Part shown: piece by piece, positions 41,631 through 52,505 of the stretch
Numbering within the stretch: position 1 is the stretch's first letter
Layout: each line of letters starts with the position of its first letter
From: DAIMZI01 sp036734025
GTDB taxonomy: Bacteria; Pseudomonadota; Alphaproteobacteria; Rhizobiales; Rhodomicrobiaceae
NCBI GenBank assembly: GCA_036734025.1
Contig: DAIMZI010000014.1
Coordinates: 1-61,786 of the forward strand
Direction: 5' to 3'
Length of the DNA: 61,786 nt
The notes under the pieces: generated by a model
Told to the model about the DNA's origin: nothing
The model's input: the letters and a program-made list of their open reading frames with translations, nothing else
Database searches by the model: none
Program-made: the position numbers and the translations under genes

Positions 41631-42833
41631 TCAGCTCAAGCCCGCGCAGAAACGCTGGATGCGCCGGCATGCCTCCTCCAATGCGCTTGTCGAGGTCGCA
41701 TAGGAGATGCGGAAGAAGGGCGACAGGCCGAAAGCCTCGCCATGGACCACCGCGACCCCTTCTTCGCTCAGCAGGGCCTTGGCGAAATCCTCATCCGTGT
41801 TGAGCGTGACCCCCGCCGGGGTGGTCTTGCCCATGCAGCCGGCGCATGACGGATAGACGTAGAATGCGCCTTCGGGCGTGGGGCAGCTTATGCCGTTTGC
41901 CTGATTGAGCATGGAGACCACCAGGTCGCGGCGCTCCTTGAACACGGCGGCGCGCTCGGCGATGAAATCCTGCGGGCCGTTGAGCGCTTCGACCGAGGCC
42001 CACTGGCTGATGGAACTGGGGTTCGAGGTTGATTGCGACTGCAATTTGCGCATGGCGGCGATCAAGGGCTCGGGTCCGGCGCAATATCCGATCCGCCAAC
42101 CCGTCATGGCATAGGCCTTGGACACTCCGTTCATGGTCAGCGTGCGGCCATAGAGAGCGGGCTCCACCTGCGCGGGCGTGACGAAGCGGAAACCGTCATA
42201 GACGAGATGCTCATACATGTCGTCGCTCAGGATCCAGACATCGCGGTAACGCACGAGCACGTCCGTGAGGGCCTTCAGCTCGGTGTGAGTGTAGGCAGCC
42301 CCCGTGGGATTGGACGGCGAATTGAAGATTAGCCATTTCGTACGCGGCGTGATCGCGCGCTCAAGCGCTTCGGGCGTCAGCTTGAACTTGTCGGCCAGCG
42401 TCGTCTCGGCGATTACCGGCGTTCCGCCCGCCAGCAATACGATGTCGGGATATGATACCCAGTAGGGTGCGGGAATGATGACCTCATCGCCCTCATCGAG
42501 CGTGGCGAGCATGGCGTTGAAGATGACCGCCTTGCCACCCGGCGCCACGAAGGCTTGCGATGGGCGGTAGTCAAGCCCGTTCTCGCGGCGGAACTTGTCG
42601 CATATGGCTTGCTTCAGTTCGGTGATGCCGTCCACGGCGGTATATTTGGTCTCGCCCCGCTCGATCGCCGCGATCGCCGCGCGCTTGATGTTCTCGGGCG
42701 TGTCGAAATCGGGCTCGCCGGCGCCCAGCCCGATCACATCATGCCCGGCCTCGCGCAACTCGCGCGCCATGGTGGTTACGGCGATGGTTGGAGAGGGCTT
42801 GATCCGGTTAAGCGCACGGGCAACGAGCTGCAT
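41631..42833 (-). CDS. aatA: Aspartate aminotransferase (class I, fold type I)
   Basis: The protein has 400 residues. It interconverts aspartate and 2-oxoglutarate with oxaloacetate and glutamate, using PLP. Key features are GAGEPDFDTPENI, the substrate/PLP region NSPSNPTGAAY, the PLP lysine in LTMNGVSKAYAMTGWRIGY and the C-terminal Arg in FFRISYATS. It resembles the rhizobial AatA subgroup. ATG 42833 is preceded by AGGAGAT; the frame extends 23 codons upstream without a better site. Confidence 0.94.
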   Translation of the reverse strand: MQLVARALNRIKPSPTIAVTTMARELREAGHDVIGLGAGEPDFDTPENIKRAAIAAIERGETKYTAVDGITELKQAICDKFRRENGLDYRPSQAFVAPGGKAVIFNAMLATLDEGDEVIIPAPYWVSYPDIVLLAGGTPVIAETTLADKFKLTPEALERAITPRTKWLIFNSPSNPTGAAYTHTELKALTDVLVRYRDVWILSDDMYEHLVYDGFRFVTPAQVEPALYGRTLTMNGVSKAYAMTGWRIGYCAGPEPLIAAMRKLQSQSTSNPSSISQWASVEALNGPQDFIAERAAVFKERRDLVVSMLNQANGISCPTPEGAFYVYPSCAGCMGKTTPAGVTLNTDEDFAKALLSEEGVAVVHGEAFGLSPFFRISYATSTSALEEACRRIQRFCAGLS

Positions 42834-42923
42834 CTTGATCTCCTGACTGGCGGCTTGGGGCTCGACCGACACCATACTGCAGCCCTGCCTTCGCTGAAAC
42901 ACGCGAAAAACTTCATCGCGCCC

Positions 42924-42953
42924 TTGACAGGGGCGTGCAAAAAAAACTAAATC
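42924..42953 (+). promoter_or_regulatory. groESL promoter
   Basis: TTGACA (42924-42929) and CTAAAT/TAAATC near 42947-42953 with 17-18 bases spacing lie just before the CIRCE element, so the transcript start should fall in or next to CIRCE, as is usual for HrcA-repressed genes. Confidence 0.75.
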
Positions 42954-42962
42954 CGCATTGTG

Positions 42963-42989
42963 TTAGCACTCTCATTGGGGGAGTGCTAC
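42963..42989 (+). promoter_or_regulatory. CIRCE element (HrcA operator)
   Basis: TTAGCACTC, nine bases, GAGTGCTAC: the standard CIRCE inverted repeat with one change at its last base. It lies 87 bp before groES. Heat-shock control by HrcA is expected; hrcA itself is not in the window. Confidence 0.95.
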
Positions 42990-43075
42990 TCATGGGTTCC
43001 AACCCTGCACCGCCAGAACCGGCAAGCGGATGGCGGCGCTGGGGAAACATCGCAAAACCTTTACGGAGACACAAG

Positions 43076-43366
43076 ATGAAGTTTCGTCCTCTCCATGACC
43101 GCGTGGCGGTGAAGCGCATCGAGGAAGAAAGCAAGACATCGGGCGGAATCATCATCCCCGATACGGCGGCGGAAAAGCCCCAGCAGGGCGAGATCATCGC
43201 CGTTGGCACGGGCAGCCGTGGTGACGACAACGAGATCATCCCGCTCGACGTCAAGGTGGGCGATCGTGTCCTGTTCGGCAAATGGTCGGGCACGGAAGTC
43301 AAGATTTCCGGTGAGGATGTGCTGATCATGAAGGAGTCCGACATCCTTGGTGTCGTTGACGCCTGA
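43076..43366 (+). CDS. groES: Co-chaperonin GroES
   Basis: The protein has 96 residues, starting MKFRPLHDRVAVKRIEEESK, with the mobile loop SKTSGGIIIPDTA and ending ESDILGVVDA. It caps the GroEL cavity. ATG 43076 follows ACGGAGAC. It precedes groEL by 48 bp. Confidence 0.98.
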   Translation: MKFRPLHDRVAVKRIEEESKTSGGIIIPDTAAEKPQQGEIIAVGTGSRGDDNEIIPLDVKVGDRVLFGKWSGTEVKISGEDVLIMKESDILGVVDA

Positions 43367-43414
43367 GCCGATCCTGCCCCTGAACCCCGGAATTAATCAA
43401 ACAGGAGTTGTACC

Positions 43415-45052
43415 ATGTCCGCGAAAGATGTTCGCTTCGGTACCGACGCCCGCGAGCGCATGATGCGCGGCGTCGATGTTCTCGCCAATGCAGTGAAGGT
43501 CACTCTCGGCCCCAAAGGCCGTAACGTCATCATCGAAAAATCGTTCGGTGCGCCGCGCACCACGAAAGACGGCGTTACCGTCGCCAAAGAAATCGAGCTT
43601 GAGGACAAGTTCGAGAACATGGGCGCACAGATGGTCCGCGAGGTTGCCTCCAAGACCAATGACGCCGCAGGTGACGGCACCACCACGGCGACCGTCCTCG
43701 CCCAAGCCATCGTCCGCGAAGGTCTGAAGTCGGTCGCTGCCGGCATGAACCCGATGGATCTGAAGCGCGGCATCGACAAGGCCGTGCATGATGTCGTCGC
43801 CGACATCCGCGCCAATGCCAAGACCGTCTCGTCTTCGGCCGAAGTCGCCCAGATCGGCACGATCTCCGCCAATGGCGAAAAGGAAATCGGCGACATGATC
43901 GCCGAGGCCATGGAAAAGGTCGGCAATGATGGCGTCATCACCGTGGAAGAGGCAAAGAGCCTCGAGACCGAGCTGGAAGTCGTCGAAGGCATGCAGTTCG
44001 ACCGCGGTTACATCTCGCCCTACTTCATCACCAACGCCGACAAGATGGTGTGCGAGCTGGATGATCCGTACATCCTGATCCACGAGAAGAAACTGTCCAA
44101 TCTTCAGGCCATGCTGCCGGTTCTGGAAGCCGTGGTTCAGTCGGGCAAGCCGCTTTTGATCATTGCCGAGGATGTCGAGGGCGAGGCTCTTGCAACCCTG
44201 GTGGTGAACAAGCTGCGCGGTGGGCTCAAGGTCGCTGCCGTCAAGGCTCCGGGCTTTGGCGATCGCCGCAAGGCCATGCTTCAGGATATCGCCATCCTGA
44301 CGGGCGGCCAGGTGATTTCCGAAGAGCTCGGCATCAAGCTGGAAACCGTGACAGTGGACATGCTGGGCCGCGCCAAGCGCATTTCGATCACCAAGGACGA
44401 CACCACCGTGGTCGATGGTGCGGGCAAGAAGAAGGACATTCAGGCCCGCGTCGGTCAGATTCGCGCGCAGATCGAGGACACGACCTCCGATTATGACCGC
44501 GAGAAGCTTCAGGAGCGGCTGGCCAAGCTGGCCGGTGGTGTTGCCGTCATCCGCGTCGGCGGTGCGACCGAGATCGAGGTGAAGGAGCGCAAGGACCGCG
44601 TCGATGACGCGCTCAATGCAACCCGCGCCGCGGTGGAAGAAGGTATCGTCGCTGGCGGCGGTGTGGCGCTGCTGCGCGCCATCAAGGCGATCAAGTCCAG
44701 TGGCGACAACCGCGATCAGCAGGCCGGCATCGACATCGTCCGTCGCGCGCTGCAGTCGCCCTTGCGTCAGATCGCGCAGAACGCAGGCGTCGAAGGCTCC
44801 ATCGTGGTCGGCAAGGTGCTGGAGAACGACAGCCCGTCCTTCGGCTACAACGCCCAGACCGATGAATATGTCGATATGGTCGAAGCCGGCATCATCGACC
44901 CGGCCAAGGTGGTGCGTCACGCCATCCAGGATGCCGCATCAGTTGCCGGTCTGATGATCACCACCGAAGCCGGTGTCGCCGAGGCGCCCAAGGACGAGGG
45001 CAGCAGCGCCCCGGACATGAGCGGCATGGGCGGCATGGGCGGCATGATGTAA
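43415..45052 (+). CDS. groEL: Chaperonin GroEL
   Basis: The protein has 545 residues, standard length. It has the nucleotide-binding segment VTLGPKGRNV, the catalytic region DGTTTATVLAQ, and the C-terminal Gly-Met tail ending MGGMM. A strong ribosome site (AGGAG) and a terminator 30 bp downstream frame the gene. It folds a broad set of cytosolic proteins with GroES. Confidence 0.98.
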   Translation: MSAKDVRFGTDARERMMRGVDVLANAVKVTLGPKGRNVIIEKSFGAPRTTKDGVTVAKEIELEDKFENMGAQMVREVASKTNDAAGDGTTTATVLAQAIVREGLKSVAAGMNPMDLKRGIDKAVHDVVADIRANAKTVSSSAEVAQIGTISANGEKEIGDMIAEAMEKVGNDGVITVEEAKSLETELEVVEGMQFDRGYISPYFITNADKMVCELDDPYILIHEKKLSNLQAMLPVLEAVVQSGKPLLIIAEDVEGEALATLVVNKLRGGLKVAAVKAPGFGDRRKAMLQDIAILTGGQVISEELGIKLETVTVDMLGRAKRISITKDDTTVVDGAGKKKDIQARVGQIRAQIEDTTSDYDREKLQERLAKLAGGVAVIRVGGATEIEVKERKDRVDDALNATRAAVEEGIVAGGGVALLRAIKAIKSSGDNRDQQAGIDIVRRALQSPLRQIAQNAGVEGSIVVGKVLENDSPSFGYNAQTDEYVDMVEAGIIDPAKVVRHAIQDAASVAGLMITTEAGVAEAPKDEGSSAPDMSGMGGMGGMM

Positions 45053-45082
45053 TTGCCCTGCCCATTGCGGTATGATCAGCGT

Positions 45083-45112
45083 GGAGCCGCTCTAACGGGC
45101 GGCTCCTTTTCT
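45083..45112 (+). terminator. Intrinsic terminator of groESL
   Basis: An eight-base stem, GGAGCCGC (45083-45090) with GCGGCTCC (45099-45106), an eight-base loop and TTTTCT directly after. Confidence 0.9.
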
Positions 45113-45210
45113 ATGCGCGGTGCCCAAAAGGTTGCCCTTGCGCCGCGCTTTGCTATATTGGCGTGCAAATGACTGACACGCCGTCGCGGCAGGTCCAAGC
45201 CGAGGAAAAC

Positions 45211-45354
45211 ATGTTGAGCAGCAAGCCCGGTAGCGATGATGAGATGGATTATGAAGAGCATGATCGCAGCTATCAGCTTTTCATCCGCCTGACCAAGATC
45301 GGCGTCATTTCCGTGGTAGCGATCCTGATCCTGATGGCGATCTTCCTGCTTTGA
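45211..45354 (+). CDS. aa3-type cytochrome c oxidase subunit IV-like protein
   Basis: The protein has 47 residues: a polar N terminus (DEMDYEEHDRSYQLFIRLTK) and one C-terminal membrane helix. This is the pattern of the small subunit IV of alphaproteobacterial aa3 oxidase, often encoded before pntAA as here. ATG 45211 follows GAGGA closely; ATG 45169 or GTG 45163 would add 14-16 residues but have no ribosome site. Confidence 0.82.
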   Translation: MLSSKPGSDDEMDYEEHDRSYQLFIRLTKIGVISVVAILILMAIFLL

Positions 45355-45453
45355 AATTGGGCAGCAATCCTTGCCCCAACTCTCACGGTATGGCCGTCTT
45401 GGCGGTACCATCTGGTGGCCTGCCCGAATCCGTACTGACCCGGAGCTCCGAAA

Positions 45454-46593
45454 ATGATCCAGATTGCCGTGGTGCGCGAGGACGACAGCGAGCCTCGTGT
45501 CGCGCTTTCGCCGGATACGGCGAAAAAATATGTGGCACTCGGCTGTGAGGTTCGTGTCGAAACCGGCGCCGGGGATCGGTCCTATTTTCTCGATGCGGAC
45601 TATGAGGCCGCTGGTGCGAAGATCGCCGCTTCGGCCGAGGCTGCACTGGATGGCGCCGATCTTGTGCTCAAGGTGCGCGCCCCGACCGACGACCAGCTTG
45701 CGGCGATGAAGAGCGGTGCAGTGCTCGCCGCGATGCTTGATCCGTTTGCAGGCGATGAGCTGGCGCGGGCGTTGGCACAAAAGAACATCATCGGCTTTGC
45801 CATGGAACTGATGCCGCGCGTGACGCGCGCGCAATCGATGGACGTGCTGTCCTCGCAATCCAACCTCGCCGGATACAAGGCGGTGATCAATGCCGCAGAA
45901 CGTTTCGGGCGGGCGCTGCCGATGATGATGACCGCAGCCGGCACGGTGGCGGCGGGCAAGGTCTTCGTCATGGGTGCCGGCGTGGCCGGGCTTCAGGCGA
46001 TTGCCACGGCGCGGCGTCTTGGCGCGGTGGTCAGCGCCACCGATGTGCGGCCTGCCGCCAAGGAACAGGTCAAGTCTCTTGGCGCCAAATTCATCGCGGT
46101 CGAGGATGATGAATTCCGCGAGGCCGAGACCGCGGGCGGCTATGCCAAGGAAATGTCCAGCGCCTACAAGCAAAAGCAGGCCGAGCTGGTCGCCGAGCAC
46201 ATCAAGAACCAGGATATCGTCATCACCACGGCGCTTATCCCCGGGCGGCCGGCCCCCAGGCTGATCACGCGCGAAATGGCTCAGTCCATGAAGCCGGGCG
46301 CGATCATCGTCGACATGGCCGCCGAACGCGGCGGCAATTGCGAGGTGACCCAGCCGGGCGAAGAGATCATGCTTGACGGCGTGCGCGTCATGGGGCCGCT
46401 AAACCTTGCCGGCGAGATACCCGGCAATGCTTCAAGCCTTTATGCGCGCAATCTGTACGCCTTCAGCGAACTGATCATCGATCGTGAGGGCGGCCGGATT
46501 GCCATCAATTGGGACGATGACATCATCAAGGGCACCGGGCTGACGCGCGACGGCCAGATCGTCCACCCCATGCTTGTCGGAGAAACCGTATGA
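45454..46593 (+). CDS. pntAA: NAD(P) transhydrogenase alpha subunit, part 1 (NAD-binding domain I)
   Basis: The protein has 379 residues and is soluble domain I, binding NAD(H). It shows IAVVREDDSEPRVALSPDT, the Rossmann motif KVFVMGAGVAGLQAIATARR and TTALIPGRPAPRLI. Together with PntAB and PntB it uses the proton gradient to make NADPH. In many other bacteria PntA is one chain; the split into AA and AB is typical of alphaproteobacteria. The stop overlaps the pntAB start (ATGA). Confidence 0.97.
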   Translation: MIQIAVVREDDSEPRVALSPDTAKKYVALGCEVRVETGAGDRSYFLDADYEAAGAKIAASAEAALDGADLVLKVRAPTDDQLAAMKSGAVLAAMLDPFAGDELARALAQKNIIGFAMELMPRVTRAQSMDVLSSQSNLAGYKAVINAAERFGRALPMMMTAAGTVAAGKVFVMGAGVAGLQAIATARRLGAVVSATDVRPAAKEQVKSLGAKFIAVEDDEFREAETAGGYAKEMSSAYKQKQAELVAEHIKNQDIVITTALIPGRPAPRLITREMAQSMKPGAIIVDMAAERGGNCEVTQPGEEIMLDGVRVMGPLNLAGEIPGNASSLYARNLYAFSELIIDREGGRIAINWDDDIIKGTGLTRDGQIVHPMLVGETV

Positions 46594-47009
46594 TCAGGCT
46601 CGTGAACATCATCTTGGGCGCGCCTGCGCGTGCGGCCGTCTTCGGTGCATTCGCGGCTGCATTGACCTTCATGGCGAGCCCGGCGCTTGCCGCAAGCGCG
46701 GCTGGCGAGGCCATATCGCCGTTCGCCTACCAGCTGGCCATCTTCGTGCTGGCGATCTTCGTGGGTTATTATGTGGTCTGGAGCGTCACGCCAGCGTTGC
46801 ACACGCCGCTGATGTCCGTCACCAATGCGATTTCCTCGGTCATCGTGGTAGGCGCGCTGCTGGCTGTGGGCGTTTCCGCCGCCGAAGGTCGCGGCATATC
46901 GAGCCTGTTCGGCCTGCTGGCCCTGATCATGGCCGCCGTCAACATATTCGGTGGTTTTCTCGTCACCCAGCGCATGCTGGCCATGTATCGCAAAAAAGAG
47001 CGGAAATGA
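46590..47009 (+). CDS. pntAB: NAD(P) transhydrogenase alpha subunit, part 2 (membrane domain)
   Basis: The protein has 139 residues. A leading hydrophobic stretch is followed by three helices (about 45-65, 75-97, 103-125), with the conserved VVWSVTPALHTPLMSVTNAI segment carrying the functionally important His. It is the first part of the proton channel. Translationally coupled to pntAA by a four-base overlap. Confidence 0.96.
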   Translation: MIRLVNIILGAPARAAVFGAFAAALTFMASPALAASAAGEAISPFAYQLAIFVLAIFVGYYVVWSVTPALHTPLMSVTNAISSVIVVGALLAVGVSAAEGRGISSLFGLLALIMAAVNIFGGFLVTQRMLAMYRKKERK

Positions 47010-47119
47010 ACAACGACGGTTCGTTCAGAGCATTACGGTGTCCTTGCGCTCGCCAATGATCCACGCACCGGGCCTGTCGACAAGCACGTTCCAGTAATTT
47101 CGAGGCGCTGAGAGATTGA

Positions 47120-48507
<1,388 letters not shown>

Positions 48508-48514
<7 letters not shown>

Positions 48515-48531
48515 GCGGAGCATTTTTTTTT
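48508..48531 (+). terminator. Weak possible terminator after pntB
   Basis: A short stem, GCTC (48508-48511) and GAGC (48518-48521), overlaps the stop codon and is followed by A and nine T. The T run is striking but the stem is only four bases, so activity is doubtful. Confidence 0.35.
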
Positions 48532-48788
48532 GCAAAGGTGGGACCGGTCTTGCGTCCCTAGCCAGAGGCGGGCCGAAGCGGCCGGAAGGCGGCCAAACCA
48601 GAGCTTGGCTTGAGGCTATTGATCATGTTTTCCTTGATCGCGCCTGGCAGGGCAGTCTCACTCATCGCCGCGATGCTGAGCAAACACATCACACAAGGCG
48701 CAACAGGGCCGTCACTGCCGGGAGCCATCCACCGCCTTGAGCGCGCGCCGCATGGTACCAGCCACCAATCTCCAGGGACTGTCGTCGA

Positions 48789-49721
48789 ATGGAAACCTTC
48801 CTCACATCAGACCAGGTCAGCACCCTGGCTTCTGAGCTTATCGGCCAATTCACCAACTTCGCGCTCAGCGCGCTATCTGCCGCCCTGCTTCTGGTCGCCG
48901 GCTATATCGTCGCGCGCTCGGTCTCACGCATCATCCGCGCGCGCCTCGGCCGCGTCGAGACGCTCGACCAGACCTACACACCAATCCTCGCACAGATCGC
49001 CCATTATGGCGTGATCGGCTTCACCATCGTCCTGGCGCTGGCGCAGTTCGGCGTGCAGACCGCAAGCCTGATCGCCGTGATCGGCGCGGCGGGCCTGGCC
49101 ATCGGTCTGGCGCTTCAGGGCACGCTGCAAAACGTCGCTGCCGGCATGATGCTGCTCATCATTCGCCCGTTCAAGGTGGGGGACTGGATCGAGACAGGAA
49201 GCGTCAGCGGCTCGGTCGATGAGATCGGCCTGTTCATGACGCAACTGCGCAACTTCGAAGGCGTATTTGTCGCTGTGCCAAACGGCATGATCTGGTCCGG
49301 CATGATCATCAACTATACGCGCAATGCAAACCGGCGCCTGGTGCTAGAAGTCGGAATTTCCTACAGCGACGACATCGACAGCGCCATCAGGGCGCTCACT
49401 GCCATGGTGAGCGCCGATCCGCGTGTGCTGGAGCGCCCTGACCCTGCGGTGGTGATCGTGACGGGCTACGGCGACAGTTCGGTGGATATGCAGCTGCGGG
49501 CGTGGACGCGGCGCAAGGATTACTGGCAGTTGCGCTTCGACATGACCAAGGCAATCAAGGCTGTGCTCGATGAAGCGCAGATCAGCATCCCGTACCCGCA
49601 TCGCCAGCTTGTCATTGATGGAGAAGAGATGCGCGCATTTGCGAAACTTAAGCCGGTTGGTGCAAAGAGCAAGCCTCAGCAAAAAGTTGCCGGGCGCAGT
49701 GCGCGCAAGCCCAGTGCGTGA
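48789..49721 (+). CDS. Small-conductance mechanosensitive channel (MscS family)
   Basis: The protein has 310 residues. There are three N-terminal helices (about 22-45, 66-90, 93-120), the pore helix GAAGLAIGLALQGTLQNVAAG with the Gly/Ala pattern of MscS, the beta domain with LIIRPFKVGDWIE and VPNGMIWSGMIINYTRNANRR, and a basic tail. It releases solutes on osmotic downshock. ATG 48789 is the only reasonable start; the 274 bp upstream hold no gene. Confidence 0.93.
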   Translation: METFLTSDQVSTLASELIGQFTNFALSALSAALLLVAGYIVARSVSRIIRARLGRVETLDQTYTPILAQIAHYGVIGFTIVLALAQFGVQTASLIAVIGAAGLAIGLALQGTLQNVAAGMMLLIIRPFKVGDWIETGSVSGSVDEIGLFMTQLRNFEGVFVAVPNGMIWSGMIINYTRNANRRLVLEVGISYSDDIDSAIRALTAMVSADPRVLERPDPAVVIVTGYGDSSVDMQLRAWTRRKDYWQLRFDMTKAIKAVLDEAQISIPYPHRQLVIDGEEMRAFAKLKPVGAKSKPQQKVAGRSARKPSA

Positions 49722-49734
49722 TCGCCCTTCGGGA

Positions 49735-50583
49735 TCAAGCTTCTTCTGAAGTAACGCGCTGCAATCCTTCATGGGCCGGACGATGGTCCGAACGCAGCCG
49801 CAATGCGCGTTGATAGGCGGCAGCCGCCTTTTCCCGGTTGCCCGCGCCTTCCGCAGCCCGGCCCGCAAGCGTCCACGCCTCAACCGAATTTCTCTGCGAA
49901 GCCGCCACGGCGTGCAGGTCCTCATAAGCGCGTTCATATTGCGCCAATGCAAGCTCGCTCACGCCGCGGGCATAGACCGGCTCGGGACTGTCGGGCTTCA
50001 TGGCGATCGCCACCGTGAAATCCTCGATCGCGTTCTGGTGCTGAGCCAGCGCCTGATAGACCAGCCCACGGTTGAAATAAGCGACCGGATCCTGGCCGTC
50101 CAGCTCCACCGCGCGGCTGAAATCGGCAAGGGCCGCATGCAGCTTGTTTGCCTCGCGGAAGAGGGTGCCGCGACCGATATAGGCGATGGAATAGTCCGGC
50201 GATATGGACAAGGCGCTGTCATAATCGGCCAGCGCGGCCTGTACATTCTTGGTCTTGGCATAGATGAGCGCCCGGTTGGCAAAGACCTGATAATATTGCG
50301 GATTGATTTTGAGCGCGGCATTGAAGTCATCAAGCGCCCGGCGATAATCGCCGATCTGGGCATAGGCCGTTCCGCGCAGGTTCAATGGCTCGGCGTCATT
50401 AGGGTTGGCTTGGATGACCTGAGTGAGCGACGCGATATTCTGCCTCTCGGCCTGAACCAGACCTGCATCGATCGCGGACATGCCCTCGGTTACGCTTGCC
50501 GTCTGGCATCCTGCGATTAACAGACAGGAAATAACGACGGCAACGCTCGAAGCCATGCGTGATCGAGGGGTGATTTTCAGCAT
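49735..50583 (-). CDS. TPR-repeat lipoprotein
   Basis: The protein has 282 residues. A lipoprotein signal ends LLIAGC (C26), so it is lipid-anchored in the envelope. At least five TPR units follow (about 62-265; LRGTAYAQIGDYRRALDDFN, NRALIYAKTKNVQAALADYD, NRGLVYQALAQHQNAIEDFT). TPRs are protein-binding scaffolds. ATG 50583 starts directly at the signal; the frame is open 68 codons further but that part overlaps non-coding-like sequence. It is convergent with mscS. Confidence 0.87.
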   Translation of the reverse strand: MLKITPRSRMASSVAVVISCLLIAGCQTASVTEGMSAIDAGLVQAERQNIASLTQVIQANPNDAEPLNLRGTAYAQIGDYRRALDDFNAALKINPQYYQVFANRALIYAKTKNVQAALADYDSALSISPDYSIAYIGRGTLFREANKLHAALADFSRAVELDGQDPVAYFNRGLVYQALAQHQNAIEDFTVAIAMKPDSPEPVYARGVSELALAQYERAYEDLHAVAASQRNSVEAWTLAGRAAEGAGNREKAAAAYQRALRLRSDHRPAHEGLQRVTSEEA

Positions 50584-50945
50584 CCGCGAGCGGTCCTGCA
50601 AATTGAGGCTGCGCCATTCAGGCAGCGAAATGACACGTCGCTTTCCACGGGTGCGCGGCCGTCCAGTCGTCAGGAAAGCCGTCAGATAAGACCGATGGAA
50701 CCGCGACTCGTAACCAATATCTGGAAAAGTATGAGGCGATTGGGGCCTAAATGGGGAACCTTGTGCATGCCATGCGCTTATCCCCATGCCTCAGCGTGGA
50801 CGCCGCAACTTGCGCGCACCGGTTGCCCGTGCATGATAAATTCCTCGGCTAGTTGCGCTCGCCGGGCTTTGCCGAGATGGTGCTGCGCATGGCTCAAGCC
50901 CGCCCCGCGCATTCACGCACTGCCCAGCATCCTAGCGCGTCTCGA
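50584..50945. other. Intergenic region between TPR lipoprotein and rpsU
   Basis: 362 bp with no supported gene. It contains the promoter region of the lipoprotein gene and the end of the rpsU transcript. I found no hairpin with a T run. Confidence 0.55.
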
Positions 50946-51176
50946 TCAACGCTTGGCTGTGCGGCGGCCCGGAACCAGTCCCTCGCGCTGAGCGCGTTTG
51001 CGCGCCAGCTTGCGGGCGCGGCGAACGGCTTCGGCTTTTTCGCGAGCGCGGCGCACCGACGGCTTTTCGTAAAAGTTGCGAAGCTTCATTTCCCTAAAGA
51101 TGCCCTCGCGCTGCATCTTCTTCTTCAGCGCCCGAAGGGCCTGATCGACATTATTGTCGCGAACGTGTACTTGCAC
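50946..51176 (-). CDS. rpsU: 30S ribosomal protein S21
   Basis: The protein has 76 residues: VQVHVRDNNVDQALRALKKK, then REGIFREMKLRNFYEKPS, and a basic C-terminal tail ending GRRTAKR. GTG 51176 is chosen because AGGAG stands five bases before it and it gives the family N terminus; an in-frame GTG at 51182 lies inside the ribosome site. Confidence 0.95.
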   Translation of the reverse strand: MQVHVRDNNVDQALRALKKKMQREGIFREMKLRNFYEKPSVRRAREKAEAVRRARKLARKRAQREGLVPGRRTAKR

Positions 51177-51374
51177 TTGCACTCCTCTCGAATTTCGTTT
51201 TTCAGCCGAATTCAGGTTGTTGAGCATTGACGCAAAAAGCTCCCGCCAGCCAACTCGCTCGCGAGAGTTCGATTTGGTGAAGATACCAAGCCAGTTATTG
51301 CGTGTCCAGTGCAGCGCGCCGCGGCAGCACACATCGGGCGTCTCGTGTTACCCGTTTATCGACACAAAAGGCTT

Positions 51375-52496
51375 TCAGCGCCGATCCACACGCGGTGACA
51401 GATCGACATAATGGCCCATCTTGCGGCCCGGTGCGGCATGCGACTTGCCGTAAATGTGCAGCGAGCGGGCCGGTGTGCAGATCAGCGCCGACCATTCGTC
51501 CATGTCCGGGCCGATGATGTTGACCATCTCCGCGTCGCTGTGGCGCTCGATTGAGCCGAGCGGCCAGCCTGCGATGGCGCGGATGTGGTTCTCGAACTGG
51601 CTGACGGCGCAGGCCTCGATGGTCCAGTGGCCGGTGTTGTGGACGCGCGGCGCGATTTCGTTGACGAGGATGCGGCCCGCGCGGCGATCGGCGAAGAACT
51701 CGACGGCGAGCACGCCGTAATAGTCCAGCTCGTTCAGAAGAGACCTGGCTATATCGCGGGCCGTTTCGATTTCCGCGTCAGTCAGGCCCGCGGGAACGCG
51801 ACTGACGGCGAGCCGGCCTTCGGTATGCTGGTTACGCGGCGAGTCGTAGAAGGCACAGGGATCTTCGAAGCCGCGTACGGCAATGACCGAGAACTCGAAA
51901 TCAAAACCCACACCCTCTTCGAGGATCGCAGGACGCTCGCCGAGCCAGCGGCGCGCCGCCGGGAGGTCCGCCCGGCTGTAGATGCGGAACTGACCCTTGC
52001 CGTCATAGCCGTGCCTGCGCGTCTTGAGGAACAGACCCTGCGGTCCGATGCGCCCGCCAAGCCCATCATACGCCGTTGCAAACGCCGCCTCGATCTGGGC
52101 TTCACCATCCACGGGCAGCCAAGCTGGCACAGGTGCCGGCGCATGTATGGCAGCCAGCAGTTCGCGCTCATTCAGACGGTCCTGTGTTGCAGCGAGCGCC
52201 CGCCGGTTCGGGCGCAGCGGCGCAATACCCTCGATCACCGCAAGGCTGTCGGAGGGAATGCTCTCGAACTCATAAGTAACAACGTCAACCCCGCGGGCGA
52301 AGGCCATCAATGCTTCAGCGTCCTCATAGGGCGCTTTTACATAGTGCGCGGCTACACACGCGGCCGGCGCGTCCTCATCGGGCGCAAAGACATGCACGCG
52401 AAACCCCAGCTTCGCCGCGGCCATTGCCAGCATCTTGCCCAACTGCCCACTGCCGAGAATGCCGATCGCGCTGCCTGGCGCCAATGGGGTGGTCAT
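51375..52496 (-). CDS. purK: 5-(carboxyamino)imidazole ribonucleotide synthase
   Basis: The protein has 373 residues with an ATP-grasp fold. It carboxylates aminoimidazole ribonucleotide in purine synthesis. It starts with GILGSGQLGKMLAMAAAKLG and has the ATP-site stretch KTRRHGYDGKGQF and ILVNEIAPRVHNTGHWTIEA. It follows purE by nine bases on the same strand, so the two are co-transcribed and act in sequence. Confidence 0.97.
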   Translation of the reverse strand: MTTPLAPGSAIGILGSGQLGKMLAMAAAKLGFRVHVFAPDEDAPAACVAAHYVKAPYEDAEALMAFARGVDVVTYEFESIPSDSLAVIEGIAPLRPNRRALAATQDRLNERELLAAIHAPAPVPAWLPVDGEAQIEAAFATAYDGLGGRIGPQGLFLKTRRHGYDGKGQFRIYSRADLPAARRWLGERPAILEEGVGFDFEFSVIAVRGFEDPCAFYDSPRNQHTEGRLAVSRVPAGLTDAEIETARDIARSLLNELDYYGVLAVEFFADRRAGRILVNEIAPRVHNTGHWTIEACAVSQFENHIRAIAGWPLGSIERHSDAEMVNIIGPDMDEWSALICTPARSLHIYGKSHAAPGRKMGHYVDLSPRVDRR

Positions 52497-52505
52497 GGCC
52501 TGCGC

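Noticed and set aside
43397..44920. 507-codon open frame on the minus strand opposite groEL
   Set aside because: A shadow of a highly biased, strongly expressed gene; no start site or recognisable motif.
48610..49014. 134-codon frame overlapping the start of mscS
   Set aside because: Its second half is mscS in another frame and the first half lacks a ribosome site or conserved features.
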